Below are positions 11,184-20,333 of a stretch of DNA of 64,000 nucleotides, piece by piece. The translations under genes were made by a program, and so were the position numbers. The stretch spans positions 310,001 to 374,000 of the forward strand of contig JACPFT010000005.1 of assembly GCA_016182845.1 (NCBI GenBank), given 5' to 3'. The first letter of the stretch is position 1; each line of letters begins with the position of its first letter. Under the pieces are notes generated by a model that saw only the letters and a list, made by a program, of their open reading frames with translations, did no database searches and had not been told where the DNA came from. This DNA comes from Gammaproteobacteria bacterium. Its GTDB lineage: Bacteria > Pseudomonadota > Gammaproteobacteria > Enterobacterales > Permianibacteraceae.

Positions 11184-13649
11184 ATGGCCAAGGTCAAGCC
11201 GCTGTCCCCCTCCGCCCTCTATCACGCTTGCGATCCCAAGGCCTTCGGCTTCCGCACCACGGCGGAAGTGGAGCCTCTGCAGGGCTTCGTCGGCCAGGAG
11301 CGGGCCGAGCGCGCGGCCCGATTCGGCGTGGGCATTGAGCGGGAAGGCTATAACCTGTTCGTGGTCGGGCGCAGCGGTGTGGGCAAGCACCACCTTCTGC
11401 GCCAGTTCCTGGAGCAGGCGGCTCTGGCCAAAGCCACGCCGCCGGATTGGATCTACGTCAACAACTTCATCTCCCGTCGCCAGCCGCTGGCCATGCGCCT
11501 GCCGCCCGGACGCGGCCAGCGCCTAAAGGACGACATGCAGGCCCTGGTCAAGGAACTGCGCACCGCCATCACCAATGCTTTCGAGCACGAGGACTACCAG
11601 AGCCGTGCCGATCGCGTGAAAGAGGGGGGCGACGAGCGCAATAAGGGCGCCTTGTTGGAGCTCGCCAAGCAGGCTGAGGAAAAGGGCATCAAGCTGATCC
11701 AGCAGACCCCGGGTGGCTATGCCTTCGCCCCGGTCGTCAACGGCGAAGTGGTGGACTCCGAGGCCATCGACGAGATGAGCGAGCGGGCGCGCAAGAAACT
11801 GCGCCGCGACATGGCCGAATTGGAACGCCAGCTCCAGGAACTGCTCAAGCAGATCAATAAATGGACCCAGGAAGCCCGCGACGCCCTGCGCCTCTTGAAC
11901 GAAGAGGTCACGCGCTATGCCATGGCCCATCTCACCGACGCCCTGAAGCGGCGCTATTCCGATCTGCCGGAAGTCCTGGATTTCCTCTCGGCCGTGGAGG
12001 CCGACCTGGTCGACAATGTCGATGTCTTCCTGGGCGAGAGCGAAGAGGCCGCCGATGCCGTGTCCTCGGTGTCGCCGGAGAACAACATCCCGCCGCGTTA
12101 CCAGGTCAATGTCGTGGTCAGCCATTGCGAGGATGCCGGCGCGCCCGTCGTGATCGAGGATCTGCCCACCTATCAGAACCTGGTAGGCAATGTGGAGCAC
12201 GTGACCTACATGGGCACCGTGGCCACCGACTTCACCCTGATCCGCCCGGGCGCCCTGCACCGCGCCAACGGCGGCTATCTGCTGGTGGATGCCGAACAGC
12301 TGCTCAGCCAGCCCTATGCCTGGGACAGCCTGAAGCGCGTGCTGCGTTCCGGCGAGATCCGTATCGACTCCCTGGAGCGCATGCTCACCGTATCCGGCAC
12401 CGTGTCCCTGGAGCCCCAGGCCATTCCCCTGGACTGCAAGATCGTGCTGCTCGGCGAGTACGACATCTATTTCGATCTGATGCATTACGATCGCGAGTTC
12501 GGCCGGCTGTTCAAGGTCCTGGTGGACTTCTCCGACGACATGCCGCGCAGCCTCGACAACGAGACCCTGTTCGCGGGCCTGCTGGCGGGCATCATCGAGA
12601 AGGAAGGCCTGCGTCATCTCAGCAAGAAGGCCTTCGCCCGCGTCGTCGAATACAGCGCCCGCCTCACCGACGACGGCCACAAACTGACCCTGCGCGCCAG
12701 CTGCATCGCCGACCTGCTGCGCGAGGCCGATTTCTGGGCGAGCCAGGTCCAGGCCAAGCTCATCGACCGCGTCCATGTGGATGAGGCCATCCGCGAGCGC
12801 GACTACCGCTTCGGCCGCTTCCGCGACGAATCCCTGGCCGAGATCCACAAGGGCATCGTCATGATCGACACGGCCGGCGAGGTGGTGGGCCAGACCAACG
12901 GCCTGACCGTCATCGAGCTGGGCGAATACCTCTACGGGCAGCCCAGCCGCATCACCGCGACGGTGCGTCATGGCGACGGCGAAGTGCTGGATATCGAACG
13001 CAAGGTCGAGCTGGGCGGCGCCATCCATTCCAAGGGTGTGATGATCCTCTCCGCCTTTATCGGCGCCCGCTTCGGCAAGACCGATCCGATCTATCTCGCC
13101 GCCAGCCTGGTCTTCGAGCAGTCCTATGGCATGGTGGACGGCGATTCGGCCTCCATGGCCGAGATGATCACCCTCTTGTCCGCCGTGGCGAACGTGCCGG
13201 TCAGGCAGTGCCTGGCCATCACCGGCTCCATGAACCAGCTGGGCCAGGTCCAGCCCATAGGCGGGGTCAACGAGAAAATCGAAGGCTTCTTCGACATCTG
13301 CAAGGCCCGCGGTTTCGTGCCGGGGCAGGGCGTGGTGATCCCGAGCCAGAATGTCGCACATCTGATGCTGCGCGAGGATGTGGTCGCCGCCTGCAAGGCC
13401 GGACAGTTCAGCATCTATGCCGTCAGCCACGTCGACGAGGCCACGGAGCTGCTGTTGGGCATAACGGTCGGCACGGCCAATGCCAAGGGCCAATATGCCA
13501 AGGGCACGCTCAACCGCATCATCCAGGACAAGCTGGCGGCACTGGTCGAGCAGGAGCATGCCAGCCACGACGACGAAAAGCCCAAGAAAGACAAGATCAA
13601 GAAAGACAAGAAGAACGACGAGCCGGGCGAAGCCGAGATGGCTAACTGA
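11184..13649 (+). CDS. Lon-family AAA+ protease (LonB/YcbZ type)
   Basis: ATP-dependent serine protease of the Lon superfamily in the shorter architecture, without the LonA N-terminal domain. Visible parts: Walker A-like VVGRSGVGKHH near residue 60, a charged helical insertion (about 125-260) and Sensor/AAA segments with RPGALHRANGGYLLVDAEQL. The C-terminal proteolytic domain (about 560-770) has the catalytic serine in VDGDSASMAEMITLLSA and the lysine in GGVNEKIEGFFDICKARGF. The extreme C-terminus is a Lys/Asp-rich tail. The 821 residues suit this group. Substrates are unknown. Confidence 0.92.
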   Translation: MAKVKPLSPSALYHACDPKAFGFRTTAEVEPLQGFVGQERAERAARFGVGIEREGYNLFVVGRSGVGKHHLLRQFLEQAALAKATPPDWIYVNNFISRRQPLAMRLPPGRGQRLKDDMQALVKELRTAITNAFEHEDYQSRADRVKEGGDERNKGALLELAKQAEEKGIKLIQQTPGGYAFAPVVNGEVVDSEAIDEMSERARKKLRRDMAELERQLQELLKQINKWTQEARDALRLLNEEVTRYAMAHLTDALKRRYSDLPEVLDFLSAVEADLVDNVDVFLGESEEAADAVSSVSPENNIPPRYQVNVVVSHCEDAGAPVVIEDLPTYQNLVGNVEHVTYMGTVATDFTLIRPGALHRANGGYLLVDAEQLLSQPYAWDSLKRVLRSGEIRIDSLERMLTVSGTVSLEPQAIPLDCKIVLLGEYDIYFDLMHYDREFGRLFKVLVDFSDDMPRSLDNETLFAGLLAGIIEKEGLRHLSKKAFARVVEYSARLTDDGHKLTLRASCIADLLREADFWASQVQAKLIDRVHVDEAIRERDYRFGRFRDESLAEIHKGIVMIDTAGEVVGQTNGLTVIELGEYLYGQPSRITATVRHGDGEVLDIERKVELGGAIHSKGVMILSAFIGARFGKTDPIYLAASLVFEQSYGMVDGDSASMAEMITLLSAVANVPVRQCLAITGSMNQLGQVQPIGGVNEKIEGFFDICKARGFVPGQGVVIPSQNVAHLMLREDVVAACKAGQFSIYAVSHVDEATELLLGITVGTANAKGQYAKGTLNRIIQDKLAALVEQEHASHDDEKPKKDKIKKDKKNDEPGEAEMAN

Positions 13650-13719
13650 GTCGGCGAGAAACGGACCGGGTTGCCGGCCTGTGCCATACTCATGCTATCG
13701 GCGCCCCTTGGAGGCGGCC

Positions 13720-13929
13720 ATGAATCAACGGGAAGAAGTGGTTTGGACCGAAAACCTGTCCGACCCCCGACTCAGCCAACGCGGCCAAGTCCTGGAAGCG
13801 AGCCAGGCCTGGATCGGTAGCGCCCTGCGCGTGCCCGACCCGCGCTGCGATACGGCGGCCCGGCGGGAGAGCAAGAGCAACGCCCTGGTGATCACCGGGG
13901 CGGCTATATGGCTCGGCGGGAAGCCCTAG
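13720..13929 (+). CDS. Small protein of unknown function, first of a paralogous pair
   Basis: A 69-residue soluble protein preceded by a GGAGG ribosome-binding site. It shares a spaced pattern with the next gene: EEVVWT near the start, then D.RL..R, then (I/V)G.AL.VP.PR.D and ITG.A..GG near the end. The pair therefore arose by tandem duplication and diverged. The longer upstream open frame is out of phase with lon and is not coding. I do not recognise a domain. Confidence 0.6.
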   Translation: MNQREEVVWTENLSDPRLSQRGQVLEASQAWIGSALRVPDPRCDTAARRESKSNALVITGAAIWLGGKP

Positions 13930-13986
13930 GGCGCTTGGCGAAAAGTGTGAATGGCGTCACACTGAGTCGTGGTTGAAGGAGTAGTT

Positions 13987-14217
13987 ATGGCTCACAAACG
14001 TGAAACCGAAGAAGTCGTCTGGACCCCCGACATGCCGGACCGCCGCCTGAACGACCGGCGCGCGGGCCTGGAGCGGCGTCAGGCCGTAGGCCAGGCCCTG
14101 CATGTCCCGACGCCCCGCAACGATGGCGACCGCCGGCAGAATGATAGGCGTCGCATGACCCTGACGATCACCGGCCGCGCCATGAACGGCGGTTTCGAGG
14201 GAGAGGACGAAAGCTGA
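13987..14217 (+). CDS. Small arginine-rich protein, second of a paralogous pair
   Basis: A 76-residue protein homologous along its length to the preceding gene (EEVVWT, VGQALHVPTPRND, LTITGRAMNGG). It is much richer in arginine, with DRRLNDRR and DRRQNDRRR suggesting an approximate repeat that might bind nucleic acid or membrane; that is inference. The ATG at 13987 follows AAGGAG. It is followed by a strong palindromic terminator. Confidence 0.68.
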   Translation: MAHKRETEEVVWTPDMPDRRLNDRRAGLERRQAVGQALHVPTPRNDGDRRQNDRRRMTLTITGRAMNGGFEGEDES

Positions 14218-14247
14218 GCGGCGTGCCTGCCGCGAACGGAAAGAAAA

Positions 14248-14275
14248 AAGGCCGGTTTAAACCGGCCTTTTTATT
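14248..14275. terminator. Bidirectional-type terminator
   Basis: A perfect palindrome, AAAGGCCGGTTT and its complement, is flanked by an A-run on the left and a T-run on the right. It can therefore end transcripts of the small-protein pair on the plus strand and of tRNA-Val on the minus strand. Confidence 0.9.
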
Positions 14276-14280
14276 CGATG

Positions 14281-14356
14281 TGGTGGGCGCTGAGGGGTTC
14301 GAACCCCCGACAATCGCCTTGTAAGGGCGGTGCTCTACCAGCTGAGCTAAGCGCCC
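14281..14356 (-). tRNA. tRNA-Val (anticodon UAC)
   Basis: 76-nt cloverleaf with a GGGCGCT acceptor start, TAGCTCAGCTGGTAGAGC D-arm, anticodon TAC at 14323-14321, GGTTCGAACCC T-arm and encoded CCA at the 3' end. Confidence 0.96.
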
Positions 14357-14370
14357 GATAGAGGACGCGC

Positions 14371-14399
14371 ATTTTAATGCTACTTGACGTTAACGTCAA
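14371..14399 (-). promoter_or_regulatory. Sigma-70 promoter of tRNA-Val
   Basis: On the minus strand, TTGACG and TAAAAT are separated by 17 bp, followed by a GC-rich discriminator, as expected for a stable-RNA promoter. The -35 hexamer lies in a perfect 16-bp palindrome (14384-14399, TTGACGTTAACGTCAA). Confidence 0.65.
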
Positions 14400-14482
14400 T
14401 CAAGCGAAGGCCATGCCATCCCAATGAAACCGGCCCGTCTGCTACACTAGACGCCTTTTTCGACAACGACCCAAGAAACGCC

Positions 14483-15883
14483 ATGACCGTAGTCACTCGC
14501 TTCGCGCCCAGCCCGACCGGCTATCTGCACGTCGGCGGCGCCCGTACCGCCCTGTACTCCTATCTCTATGCCCGCAAGACCGGCGGAAAGTTCATCCTGC
14601 GTATCGAAGACACCGATCTGGAACGCTCCACGCCCGAGGCCGTGCAGGCCATCATGGACGGCATGAACTGGCTGAACCTGGAGTGGGACGAGGGTCCGTA
14701 CTACCAGACCCAGCGTTTCGACCGCTACAAGGACGTGATCCAGGACATGCTCAAGGCGGGCACGGCCTACCGCTGCTACTGTTCCCGCGAGCGCCTGGAC
14801 GCCCTGCGCGAAGAGCAGATGGCCACCAAGCAGAAGCCGCGCTATGACGGGAAATGTCGCCATCTGGACCACTACCCGACCGATCTGCCCCATGTGATCC
14901 GCTTCAAGAACCCGGAAGACGGCGTGGTGGCCTGGAAGGACATGGTGCGCGACACCATCGAGATCGCCAACAAAGAGCTGGACGACCTCATCATCGCCCG
15001 CACCGACGGCACGCCCACCTATAACTTCACCGTGGTCGTCGACGACACCGACATGGGCGTGACCCATGTGGTGCGCGGCGAGGACCATATCTCCAACACC
15101 CCGCGCCAGATCAATATGATCAAGGCCCTGGGCAAGGCCCTGCCGGAATACGGCCACGTGCCCATGATCCTGGGCGACGATGGCGCCAAACTGTCCAAGC
15201 GCCACGGCGCCGCCAGCGTGATCGAATACCGCGACATGGGCTATGTGCCCGAGGCCCTGATCAACTACCTGGTGCGCCTGGGCTGGTCCCATGGCGACCA
15301 GGAGATCTTCACCCGCGAGGAGATGATCGAGTTCTTCGATCCCCACGACGTTAACCGCGCGCCCTCGGCCTTCAACACCAAGAAACTGCTCTGGGTCAAC
15401 CAGCAGTACCTGAAGACCCTGGACCCGGCCTATGTGGCCAAGCACCTGGAATGGCATTTCGCCAACCAGGGCCTGGATCCGGCTAGCGGCCCGGTCCTGG
15501 CCGAGCTGGTCGTCGCCCAGCGCGAGCGCGTGGAGACCCTGAAGGAGATGGCCGAGAAGAGCCGATTCTTCTACGAGGACTTCGAAGCTTACGACGAGAA
15601 GGCCGCCGAGAAGAACCTGGGCGCCGAGGCCCAGCCGGCCCTGGAGCGCATCGCTGCCGAGCTGGCGGCCCTGGCCGACTGGCAGGACGAGCCGATTCAC
15701 CAGGTGATTCTCAAGACCGCGGAAGTGCTGGACATGAAACTGGGCAAGGTGGCACAGCCAGTGCGCGTGGCTCTGACCGGCAACACGGTCTCGCCGCCCA
15801 TCGACATGACCATCCGCATGCTCGGCAAGGACCGTGCCGTGGCGCGCCTGCAGCGTGCCATTGCCTACATTTCGAGCAAGTGA
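14483..15883 (+). CDS. gltX: Glutamyl-tRNA synthetase
   Basis: Class I aminoacyl-tRNA synthetase charging tRNA-Glu. The HIGH-type motif is [16 protein letters not shown] near residue 10 and the KMSKS-type motif is KLSKRHGA near residue 240. The Cys-containing segment CYCSRERL...CRH is the usual zinc-binding region, and the C-terminal anticodon-binding domain is complete. The ATG at 14483 gives 466 residues, matching the family; the open frame runs further upstream through unlikely sequence. It is followed by three tRNA-Glu genes, its own substrates. Confidence 0.97.
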   Translation: MTVVTRFAPSPTGYLHVGGARTALYSYLYARKTGGKFILRIEDTDLERSTPEAVQAIMDGMNWLNLEWDEGPYYQTQRFDRYKDVIQDMLKAGTAYRCYCSRERLDALREEQMATKQKPRYDGKCRHLDHYPTDLPHVIRFKNPEDGVVAWKDMVRDTIEIANKELDDLIIARTDGTPTYNFTVVVDDTDMGVTHVVRGEDHISNTPRQINMIKALGKALPEYGHVPMILGDDGAKLSKRHGAASVIEYRDMGYVPEALINYLVRLGWSHGDQEIFTREEMIEFFDPHDVNRAPSAFNTKKLLWVNQQYLKTLDPAYVAKHLEWHFANQGLDPASGPVLAELVVAQRERVETLKEMAEKSRFFYEDFEAYDEKAAEKNLGAEAQPALERIAAELAALADWQDEPIHQVILKTAEVLDMKLGKVAQPVRVALTGNTVSPPIDMTIRMLGKDRAVARLQRAIAYISSK

Positions 15884-15903
15884 AATTATTTGAAATCGAA
15901 GTG

Positions 15904-15932
15904 TTGACAGGGGGTAGGGACGTGCTTAGAAT
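15904..15932 (+). promoter_or_regulatory. Strong sigma-70 promoter of the Ala/Glu tRNA cluster
   Basis: A consensus TTGACA, a 17-bp spacer and TAGAAT are followed by a GCGCG discriminator typical of stringently controlled stable-RNA promoters. It lies about 65 bp before the first tRNA-Ala. Confidence 0.85.
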
Positions 15933-15997
15933 GCGCGTCTCTCGCATCGAGAGACTTACGAAGCAAAATAAAAACGCTAAGTAAGTCAACAGGATAC

Positions 15998-16073
<76 letters not shown>

Positions 16074-16147
16074 AATCCTGTAAATCTCGGTGGTCGGTTG
16101 TGAAAGAGCCGGCCCGGTCTCCAGAAGGGACTGTTGGGAAACGATGC

Positions 16148-16223
16148 GTCCCCATCGTCTAGAGGCCTAGGACACCGCCCTTTCACGGCAGTAACCGGGG
16201 TTCGAATCCCCGTGGGGACGCCA
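16148..16223 (+). tRNA. tRNA-Glu (anticodon UUC), copy 1
   Basis: 76 nt with GTCCCCA acceptor, anticodon TTC in loop CTTTCAC and encoded CCA. The anticodon stem CCGCC/GGCAG contains a C-A mismatch (positions 28-42), where the remembered E. coli gene has a C-G pair. Confidence 0.96.
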
Positions 16224-16326
16224 CTTAAACAGAGCGAACGATTTACCAGGATCGCTCGTTCGCCGGTTGAGATGCCGGCCTTCGCGGAACGTGTGAAAGA
16301 CGCCCGCGTCGTAGGCAAGTTATTGC

Positions 16327-16402
16327 GTCCCCATCGTCTAGAGGCCTAGGACACCGCCCTTTCACGGCAGTAACCGGGGTTCGAATCCCCGTGGGGACGC
16401 CA
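16327..16402 (+). tRNA. tRNA-Glu (anticodon UUC), copy 2
   Basis: Identical in sequence to copy 1, including the C-A position in the anticodon stem. Encoded CCA. Confidence 0.96.
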
Positions 16403-16444
16403 CTCTTCAGATGCGCTACACTAGTGGCGAATCGACAAGGGTAC

Positions 16445-16520
<76 letters not shown>

Positions 16521-16522
16521 AC

Positions 16523-16552
16523 AAAAAACCCGGCTTCATGCCGGGTTTTTTC
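16523..16552 (+). terminator. Terminator of the tRNA array
   Basis: AAAAAACCCGGC pairs with GCCGGGTTTTTT across a five-base loop, giving a stem followed by a long T-tract. Confidence 0.92.
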
Positions 16553-16623
16553 TTTTAAGTAGGGCATCGGCGCCGCTTGCCCTCGAGCGGTGCGCCTGCT
16601 AGCTTTCGTGCTAGGTGAGTATT

Positions 16624-16699
16624 GTCCCCTTCGTCTAGTGGCCTAGGACTTCGCCCTCTCACGGCGGCAACAGGGGTTCGAACCCCCTAGGGGACGCCA
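16624..16699 (+). tRNA. tRNA-Glu (anticodon CUC)
   Basis: 76 nt with GTCCCCT acceptor, loop CTCTCAC giving anticodon CTC, and encoded CCA. It lies downstream of the array terminator, so it may depend on read-through or its own promoter. Confidence 0.93.
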
Positions 16700-16702
16700 A
16701 TC

Positions 16703-16736
16703 AAAAAAACCGCAGGTTAAGCCCTGCGGTTTTTTC
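16703..16736 (+). terminator. Terminator after tRNA-Glu(CUC)
   Basis: AAAAACCGCAGG pairs with CCCTGCGGTTTTT. The A-run and T-run on either side would also serve the convergent yciA transcript. Confidence 0.9.
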
Positions 16737-16779
16737 TTGTCCGGCCAGCTGGCTGGAGCTCGGCATACTTGGCCTATCG

Positions 16780-17187
16780 CTAGCCATCAAGCTTGGGTAC
16801 TGCGCGCTTTTGCCCTTTGTCGTCGATGGCGACATAGGTGAAATCCGCCTCGGTCACCTTCAGATAGGCACAGACCTCCTCCCGGATCACCGGCTGGATC
16901 CAGGTTTCCAGATGCAAGCGGATCGAGGTCGTGCCGATATGCAGGATCTTGCCGTAGCAGCACACCACGTCGCCGACCTTCACCGGCCGGATGAACTTCA
17001 TGCTGTCCACGGCAATGGTCGCGACGCGGCCCTTGGCCAGTTCCTTGGCCAGGATGCCGCCGGCGATGTCCATCTGGGACATGATCCAGCCGCCGAAGAT
17101 ATCGCCATTGGCATTGGTATCGGCCGGCATGGCCAGGGTGCGCAGGATCAGGCTGCCTTCCGGCAGTGGACAGGATTCGTTGCTCAC
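16780..17187 (-). CDS. yciA: Acyl-CoA thioesterase, YciA type
   Basis: Hotdog-fold hydrolase that cleaves acyl-CoA. The N-terminal motif ADTNANGDIFGGWIMSQMD holds the catalytic Asn/Asp region of the YciA/BACH family, and VCCYGKI and YVAIDD follow. The GTG at 17187 is preceded by a well-spaced GGAG and gives 135 residues, close to E. coli YciA (132); upstream codons in the open frame are not family-like. Divergent from yebC. Confidence 0.9.
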   Translation of the reverse strand: MSNESCPLPEGSLILRTLAMPADTNANGDIFGGWIMSQMDIAGGILAKELAKGRVATIAVDSMKFIRPVKVGDVVCCYGKILHIGTTSIRLHLETWIQPVIREEVCAYLKVTEADFTYVAIDDKGQKRAVPKLDG

Positions 17188-17323
17188 ATGAAACTCCGGG
17201 CAAAAACCTCTCTTAGCATGGGGCCTTTTGGCGTGGCCGGCCAGTCCGTGTAGAATACGGCCAGCTTTTCGACCGTCATCGGTTATTTCTCGCCGCCTTG
17301 GCGACACGTTTTTGGAGCATGAC

Positions 17324-18070
17324 ATGGCTGGACACAGCAAATGGGCCAATATCCAACACCGCAAGGGCCGTCAGGATGCCAAGCGCGGCAAGATCTTCAC
17401 CAAGATCATCCGTGAGATCGTCACCGCCGCGCGCCTGGGCGGCGGCGACCCGACCTGTAATCCGCGCCTCCGCGATGCCATCGACAAGGGCCTGTCCAAC
17501 AACATGACCCGCGACACCATCGAGCGCGCCGCCAAGCGCGGTGCTGGTGGCGAAGAAGGCGGCAACATGGAGTCCATGACCTACGAGGGTTATGGTCCTG
17601 GTGGCGTCGCCGTCCTGGTCGAATGCCTGTCCGACAACCGCAACCGCACCGTTGCGGAAGTGCGCCATGCCTTCACCAAGTGCGGCGGCAACCTGGGTAC
17701 CGACGGCTCCGTGTCCTATCTCTTCGCCAAGAAAGGCCAGATCGTGTTCGGTGAAGGCGCCGATGAAGACAAGATCATGGAAGTGGCCCTGGAATCCGGC
17801 GCCGAGGACGTGGTGAGCGAGGAGGGCGCCGTCGAGGTCCTGACTGCCCCGGAAGACTATTTGAACGTCAAGGCGGCCCTGGATAAAGCCGGCCTCAAGT
17901 ACGAGCAGGCCGAGATCACCATGATCCCTTCCACGTGGGCGGAACTGGCCGAGGAAGACTTGGCGGCCAAGATGATTAAGATGCAGGACATGCTGGAAGA
18001 TCTGGACGATGTGCAGAACGTCTGGTCGAATGCCGACATTCCGGTCGAGCTCATGGAAAAACTGGGCTGA
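17324..18070 (+). CDS. yebC: YebC/PmpR-family regulator
   Basis: 248-residue protein of the YebC/TACO1 family, which has been described both as a transcriptional regulator (PmpR) and as a translation factor aiding ribosomes at difficult peptide stretches. It begins [20 protein letters not shown], the family hallmark. The ATG at 17324 follows GGAG. It heads the conserved yebC-ruvC-ruvA neighbourhood and is closed by a terminator at 18088. Confidence 0.96.
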   Translation: MAGHSKWANIQHRKGRQDAKRGKIFTKIIREIVTAARLGGGDPTCNPRLRDAIDKGLSNNMTRDTIERAAKRGAGGEEGGNMESMTYEGYGPGGVAVLVECLSDNRNRTVAEVRHAFTKCGGNLGTDGSVSYLFAKKGQIVFGEGADEDKIMEVALESGAEDVVSEEGAVEVLTAPEDYLNVKAALDKAGLKYEQAEITMIPSTWAELAEEDLAAKMIKMQDMLEDLDDVQNVWSNADIPVELMEKLG

Positions 18071-18087
18071 GCTCAGGCACGATAGGA

Positions 18088-18112
18088 CGGGGAGCTGCGC
18101 TCCCCGTTTTTA
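18088..18112 (+). terminator. Terminator between yebC and ruvC
   Basis: The stem CGGGGAGC pairs with GCTCCCCG over a TGC loop and is followed by a T-run, ending 12 bp before the ruvC start. It may attenuate read-through from yebC into ruvC. Confidence 0.85.
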
Positions 18113-18123
18113 TTTGAGGTGTT

Positions 18124-18648
18124 ATGGCCATCATTCTCGGCATCGATCCCGGCTCCCGCATCACCGGCTACGGCGTGGTGCGCGCCCTGGGTCCTTTCAA
18201 GCAGGAATACCTGGGCTCGGGCTGCATCCGCGTTGCCGGCGATTCCATCGGCGAGAAGCTAAAAATCATTCACGATGGAATCACCCAGTTGATCGCCATG
18301 TACCATCCCGATCAGGTGGCCATCGAGCGGGCCTTTCTGGGCAAGAGCGCGGACTCCATGCTGAAGCTGGGTCAGGCCAGGGGCGTCGCCATCGCCGCTG
18401 TGGCGTTACAGGGCATGGACGTCGCCGAGTACTCGGCACGCCAAGTGAAAAAAGCCGTGGTGGGCACCGGCGCGGCCGCCAAGGAGCAGGTGCAGCATAT
18501 GGTCAAGCAGCTACTGAAGCTGCAGGGCGCGCCCCAGGCCGATGCCGCCGATGCCTTGGCCATCGCCATCTGCCATGCCCATAGCTTCACGACCCTGAAC
18601 CACCTGGGCGGCGCGACGCGCATCCGCGACGGGCGACTGCGGGAATGA
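18124..18648 (+). CDS. ruvC: Holliday junction endonuclease RuvC
   Basis: Resolves Holliday junctions as a dimer together with RuvAB. The N-terminal [16 protein letters not shown] carries the first catalytic aspartate; [22 protein letters not shown] carries the catalytic glutamate; and the C-terminal [14 protein letters not shown] carries the last acidic pair. The 174 residues match the family. Confidence 0.97.
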   Translation: MAIILGIDPGSRITGYGVVRALGPFKQEYLGSGCIRVAGDSIGEKLKIIHDGITQLIAMYHPDQVAIERAFLGKSADSMLKLGQARGVAIAAVALQGMDVAEYSARQVKKAVVGTGAAAKEQVQHMVKQLLKLQGAPQADAADALAIAICHAHSFTTLNHLGGATRIRDGRLRE

Positions 18649-18659
18649 CGAGGCCTAGG

Positions 18660-18703
18660 CCGTTCGTTCTGAGTCGGGCCGTGGAGGCCCGCATCGAAGA
18701 CGC
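18660..18703. repeat. Possible degenerate family B repeat
   Basis: CCGTTCGTTCTGAG followed by the hairpin GGGCC-GTGGA-GGCCC and ATCGAAGA resembles the intergenic repeats at 29467, 30250, 53973 and 62247, but one arm is degenerate. It fills the ruvC-ruvA gap. Confidence 0.4.
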
Positions 18704-18735
18704 GATGCCAACACAAGAAATTACCGAGAAAACAC

Positions 18736-19347
18736 ATGATCAGCCAGTTACGCGGAACCCTGAAAGAAAAGCTGCCGCCGGAAATCGTCCTGGACGTGGC
18801 CGGCGTCGGCTACGAGCTACTCTGCCCCATGACCACCTTTTACCAGCTGCCCGAACTGGGCAAAGAGGTCTTGCTCCATACGCATTTGTCCATTCGCGAG
18901 GATGCTCATGTGCTGTTCGGCTTCGCCGCCAAGGCCGATCGCGCCCTGTTTCGCGAGCTGATCAAGGTTAATGGCATAGGTCCGAAACTGGCCCTGTCCA
19001 TACTCTCCGGCATGGAGCTCGCCGATTTCGTGCGCCGCGTGCATGAGGGGGAGGTGAGTGCCCTGACCAAGATCCCGGGCGTGGGTAAGAAAACCGCCGA
19101 GCGCCTGGTGGTGGAAATGAAGGACAAGCTCAAGGACTGGGAATATTTCACCGGCCGACCCCAGCTCATGAATCTTAGCCAGCCGGCGGTAGCATCGGCC
19201 GATGAGCCGGTGCAGGAAGCCGTCGCCGCCTTGGTCGCCCTGGGCTACAAACCCCAGGATGCCTCCAAGGCCATCGCGAAAATTGAACAAGCCGGCATGA
19301 AGTCCGAGGAGTTGATCCGCGCCGCCTTGAAGGCCATGGTCAAGTAA
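18736..19347 (+). CDS. ruvA: Holliday junction DNA helicase subunit RuvA
   Basis: Tetrameric junction-binding protein that loads the RuvB motor. It begins MISQLRGTLKEK; two helix-hairpin-helix motifs are visible (VNGIGPKLALSILSGM and IPGVGKKTAERLVVEMKDK), and the C-terminal RuvB-contacting helical domain is present (EAVAALVALGYKPQDASKAI). The 203 residues are normal. In most relatives ruvB follows directly; here a three-gene cassette of about 3.2 kb intervenes. Confidence 0.97.
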   Translation: MISQLRGTLKEKLPPEIVLDVAGVGYELLCPMTTFYQLPELGKEVLLHTHLSIREDAHVLFGFAAKADRALFRELIKVNGIGPKLALSILSGMELADFVRRVHEGEVSALTKIPGVGKKTAERLVVEMKDKLKDWEYFTGRPQLMNLSQPAVASADEPVQEAVAALVALGYKPQDASKAIAKIEQAGMKSEELIRAALKAMVK

Positions 19348-19425
19348 GGAAGCCGGCGGAAATAAAGCGGTGCTGGCCAATTGCCGGCAAGTGAGTTAAG
19401 TTCGGGTTTTTCGAGGTAGTGCACT

Positions 19426-20283
19426 ATGGATGGTGGAATCGTCAAGCCGGGTAGCCTGGTCATCGTTGGCTGCGGCTTACATCCGGGGCAGATGACCCTG
19501 GAGGCCAAGAGTCATATCGAGCATGCCGATGTCGTGCTGGCGGTAGTGCCCGCTCCGCTGTCCTACTACCAACTCAGCACGCTGACCACGCGCCTGGAAT
19601 CCATGACCTGCTTTTATGATGGCAGGCCGCGCCCCGAGACCTACGCCGCGATGACGGCGCGCATGGTGGAATGCGTCAAGGAAGGCAAGCAGGTCTGCGC
19701 CGTGTTCTACGGCCATCCGGGTGTGTTCGTCACGCCTAGCCATGCCGCCTTGCGCCAGCTGCGCGAGGAAGGCTATTCGGCACGCATGTTGCCGGGTATT
19801 TCCGCCGATGCCTGTTTGATCGCCGATTTGGGCGTGGATCCGGCGGAGCATGGTTGCCAGTCTTACGAAACCACGTCCTTCCTGCTGACCCAGCGTTTCC
19901 ACAATCCCGAAGCGGCGCTGATTCTGTGGCAGGTGGGGTTGGCGGGCGAGTTGAGCCTGAAGTCTTTCAAGCCGGGCCAGCATGGGCTTGATGCCTTGGT
20001 GCAAGTGCTTGGGCAATGGTATGAGCCCGAACATCGCGTTTGCCTGTACGAGGCACCGATACTGCCGACCTTCGCACCGCGCATCAGCTGGTTGTGCCTG
20101 TGCGATCTGCCGAACGCCGAATTGAAAGAATACAGCACCCTGTTCGTGCCGCCCCGAGTCCGGGCCACCTTGGTGGAAGAGCGCCTGACCTGGCTTGATG
20201 CCGAGGACGCCGATCTGCAGGCCTACGAACGTGTGCCCATGGCGGAACTCTCACCCGAGCGCTTGAGCTCCATGGGATCATGA
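19426..20283 (+). CDS. Putative split-borosin peptide alpha-N-methyltransferase
   Basis: A 285-residue tetrapyrrole-methylase-fold SAM methyltransferase. It resembles the borosin enzymes OphMA and SonM more than cobalamin or RsmI enzymes. Shared landmarks from memory of OphMA: GSLVIVGCG near residue 9, QMTLEAKSHIE, FYGHPGVFV (94-102) then PSHAAL, EGYSARMLPGISAD with CLIADLGVDP, and STLFVPP near the end. Residues matching the OphMA catalytic set appear as Tyr64, Arg69, Tyr73 and Tyr95. Unlike fungal OphMA it carries no fused core peptide; the next gene encodes a candidate substrate. Predicted function: SAM-dependent N-methylation of backbone amides in the partner peptide. It lies between ruvA and ruvB. 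Confidence 0.85.
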   Translation: MDGGIVKPGSLVIVGCGLHPGQMTLEAKSHIEHADVVLAVVPAPLSYYQLSTLTTRLESMTCFYDGRPRPETYAAMTARMVECVKEGKQVCAVFYGHPGVFVTPSHAALRQLREEGYSARMLPGISADACLIADLGVDPAEHGCQSYETTSFLLTQRFHNPEAALILWQVGLAGELSLKSFKPGQHGLDALVQVLGQWYEPEHRVCLYEAPILPTFAPRISWLCLCDLPNAELKEYSTLFVPPRVRATLVEERLTWLDAEDADLQAYERVPMAELSPERLSSMGS

Positions 20284-20333
20284 TCCAAGAACACCGTTTC
20301 CCTGTCCAATAGTGATAATAAAAGGAGCACATC

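Noticed and set aside
16134-16349. Open frame across the tRNA-Glu genes
   Set aside because: It is built from tRNA sequence and spacer; two good cloverleaves explain the region.
19426-20283. Reading the methylase as RsmI or a cobalamin/sirohem enzyme
   Set aside because: The GHPGVF and MLPGISAD motifs, the OphMA-like Tyr/Arg set and the adjacent precursor-like gene fit borosin enzymes better; no cobalamin genes are nearby.
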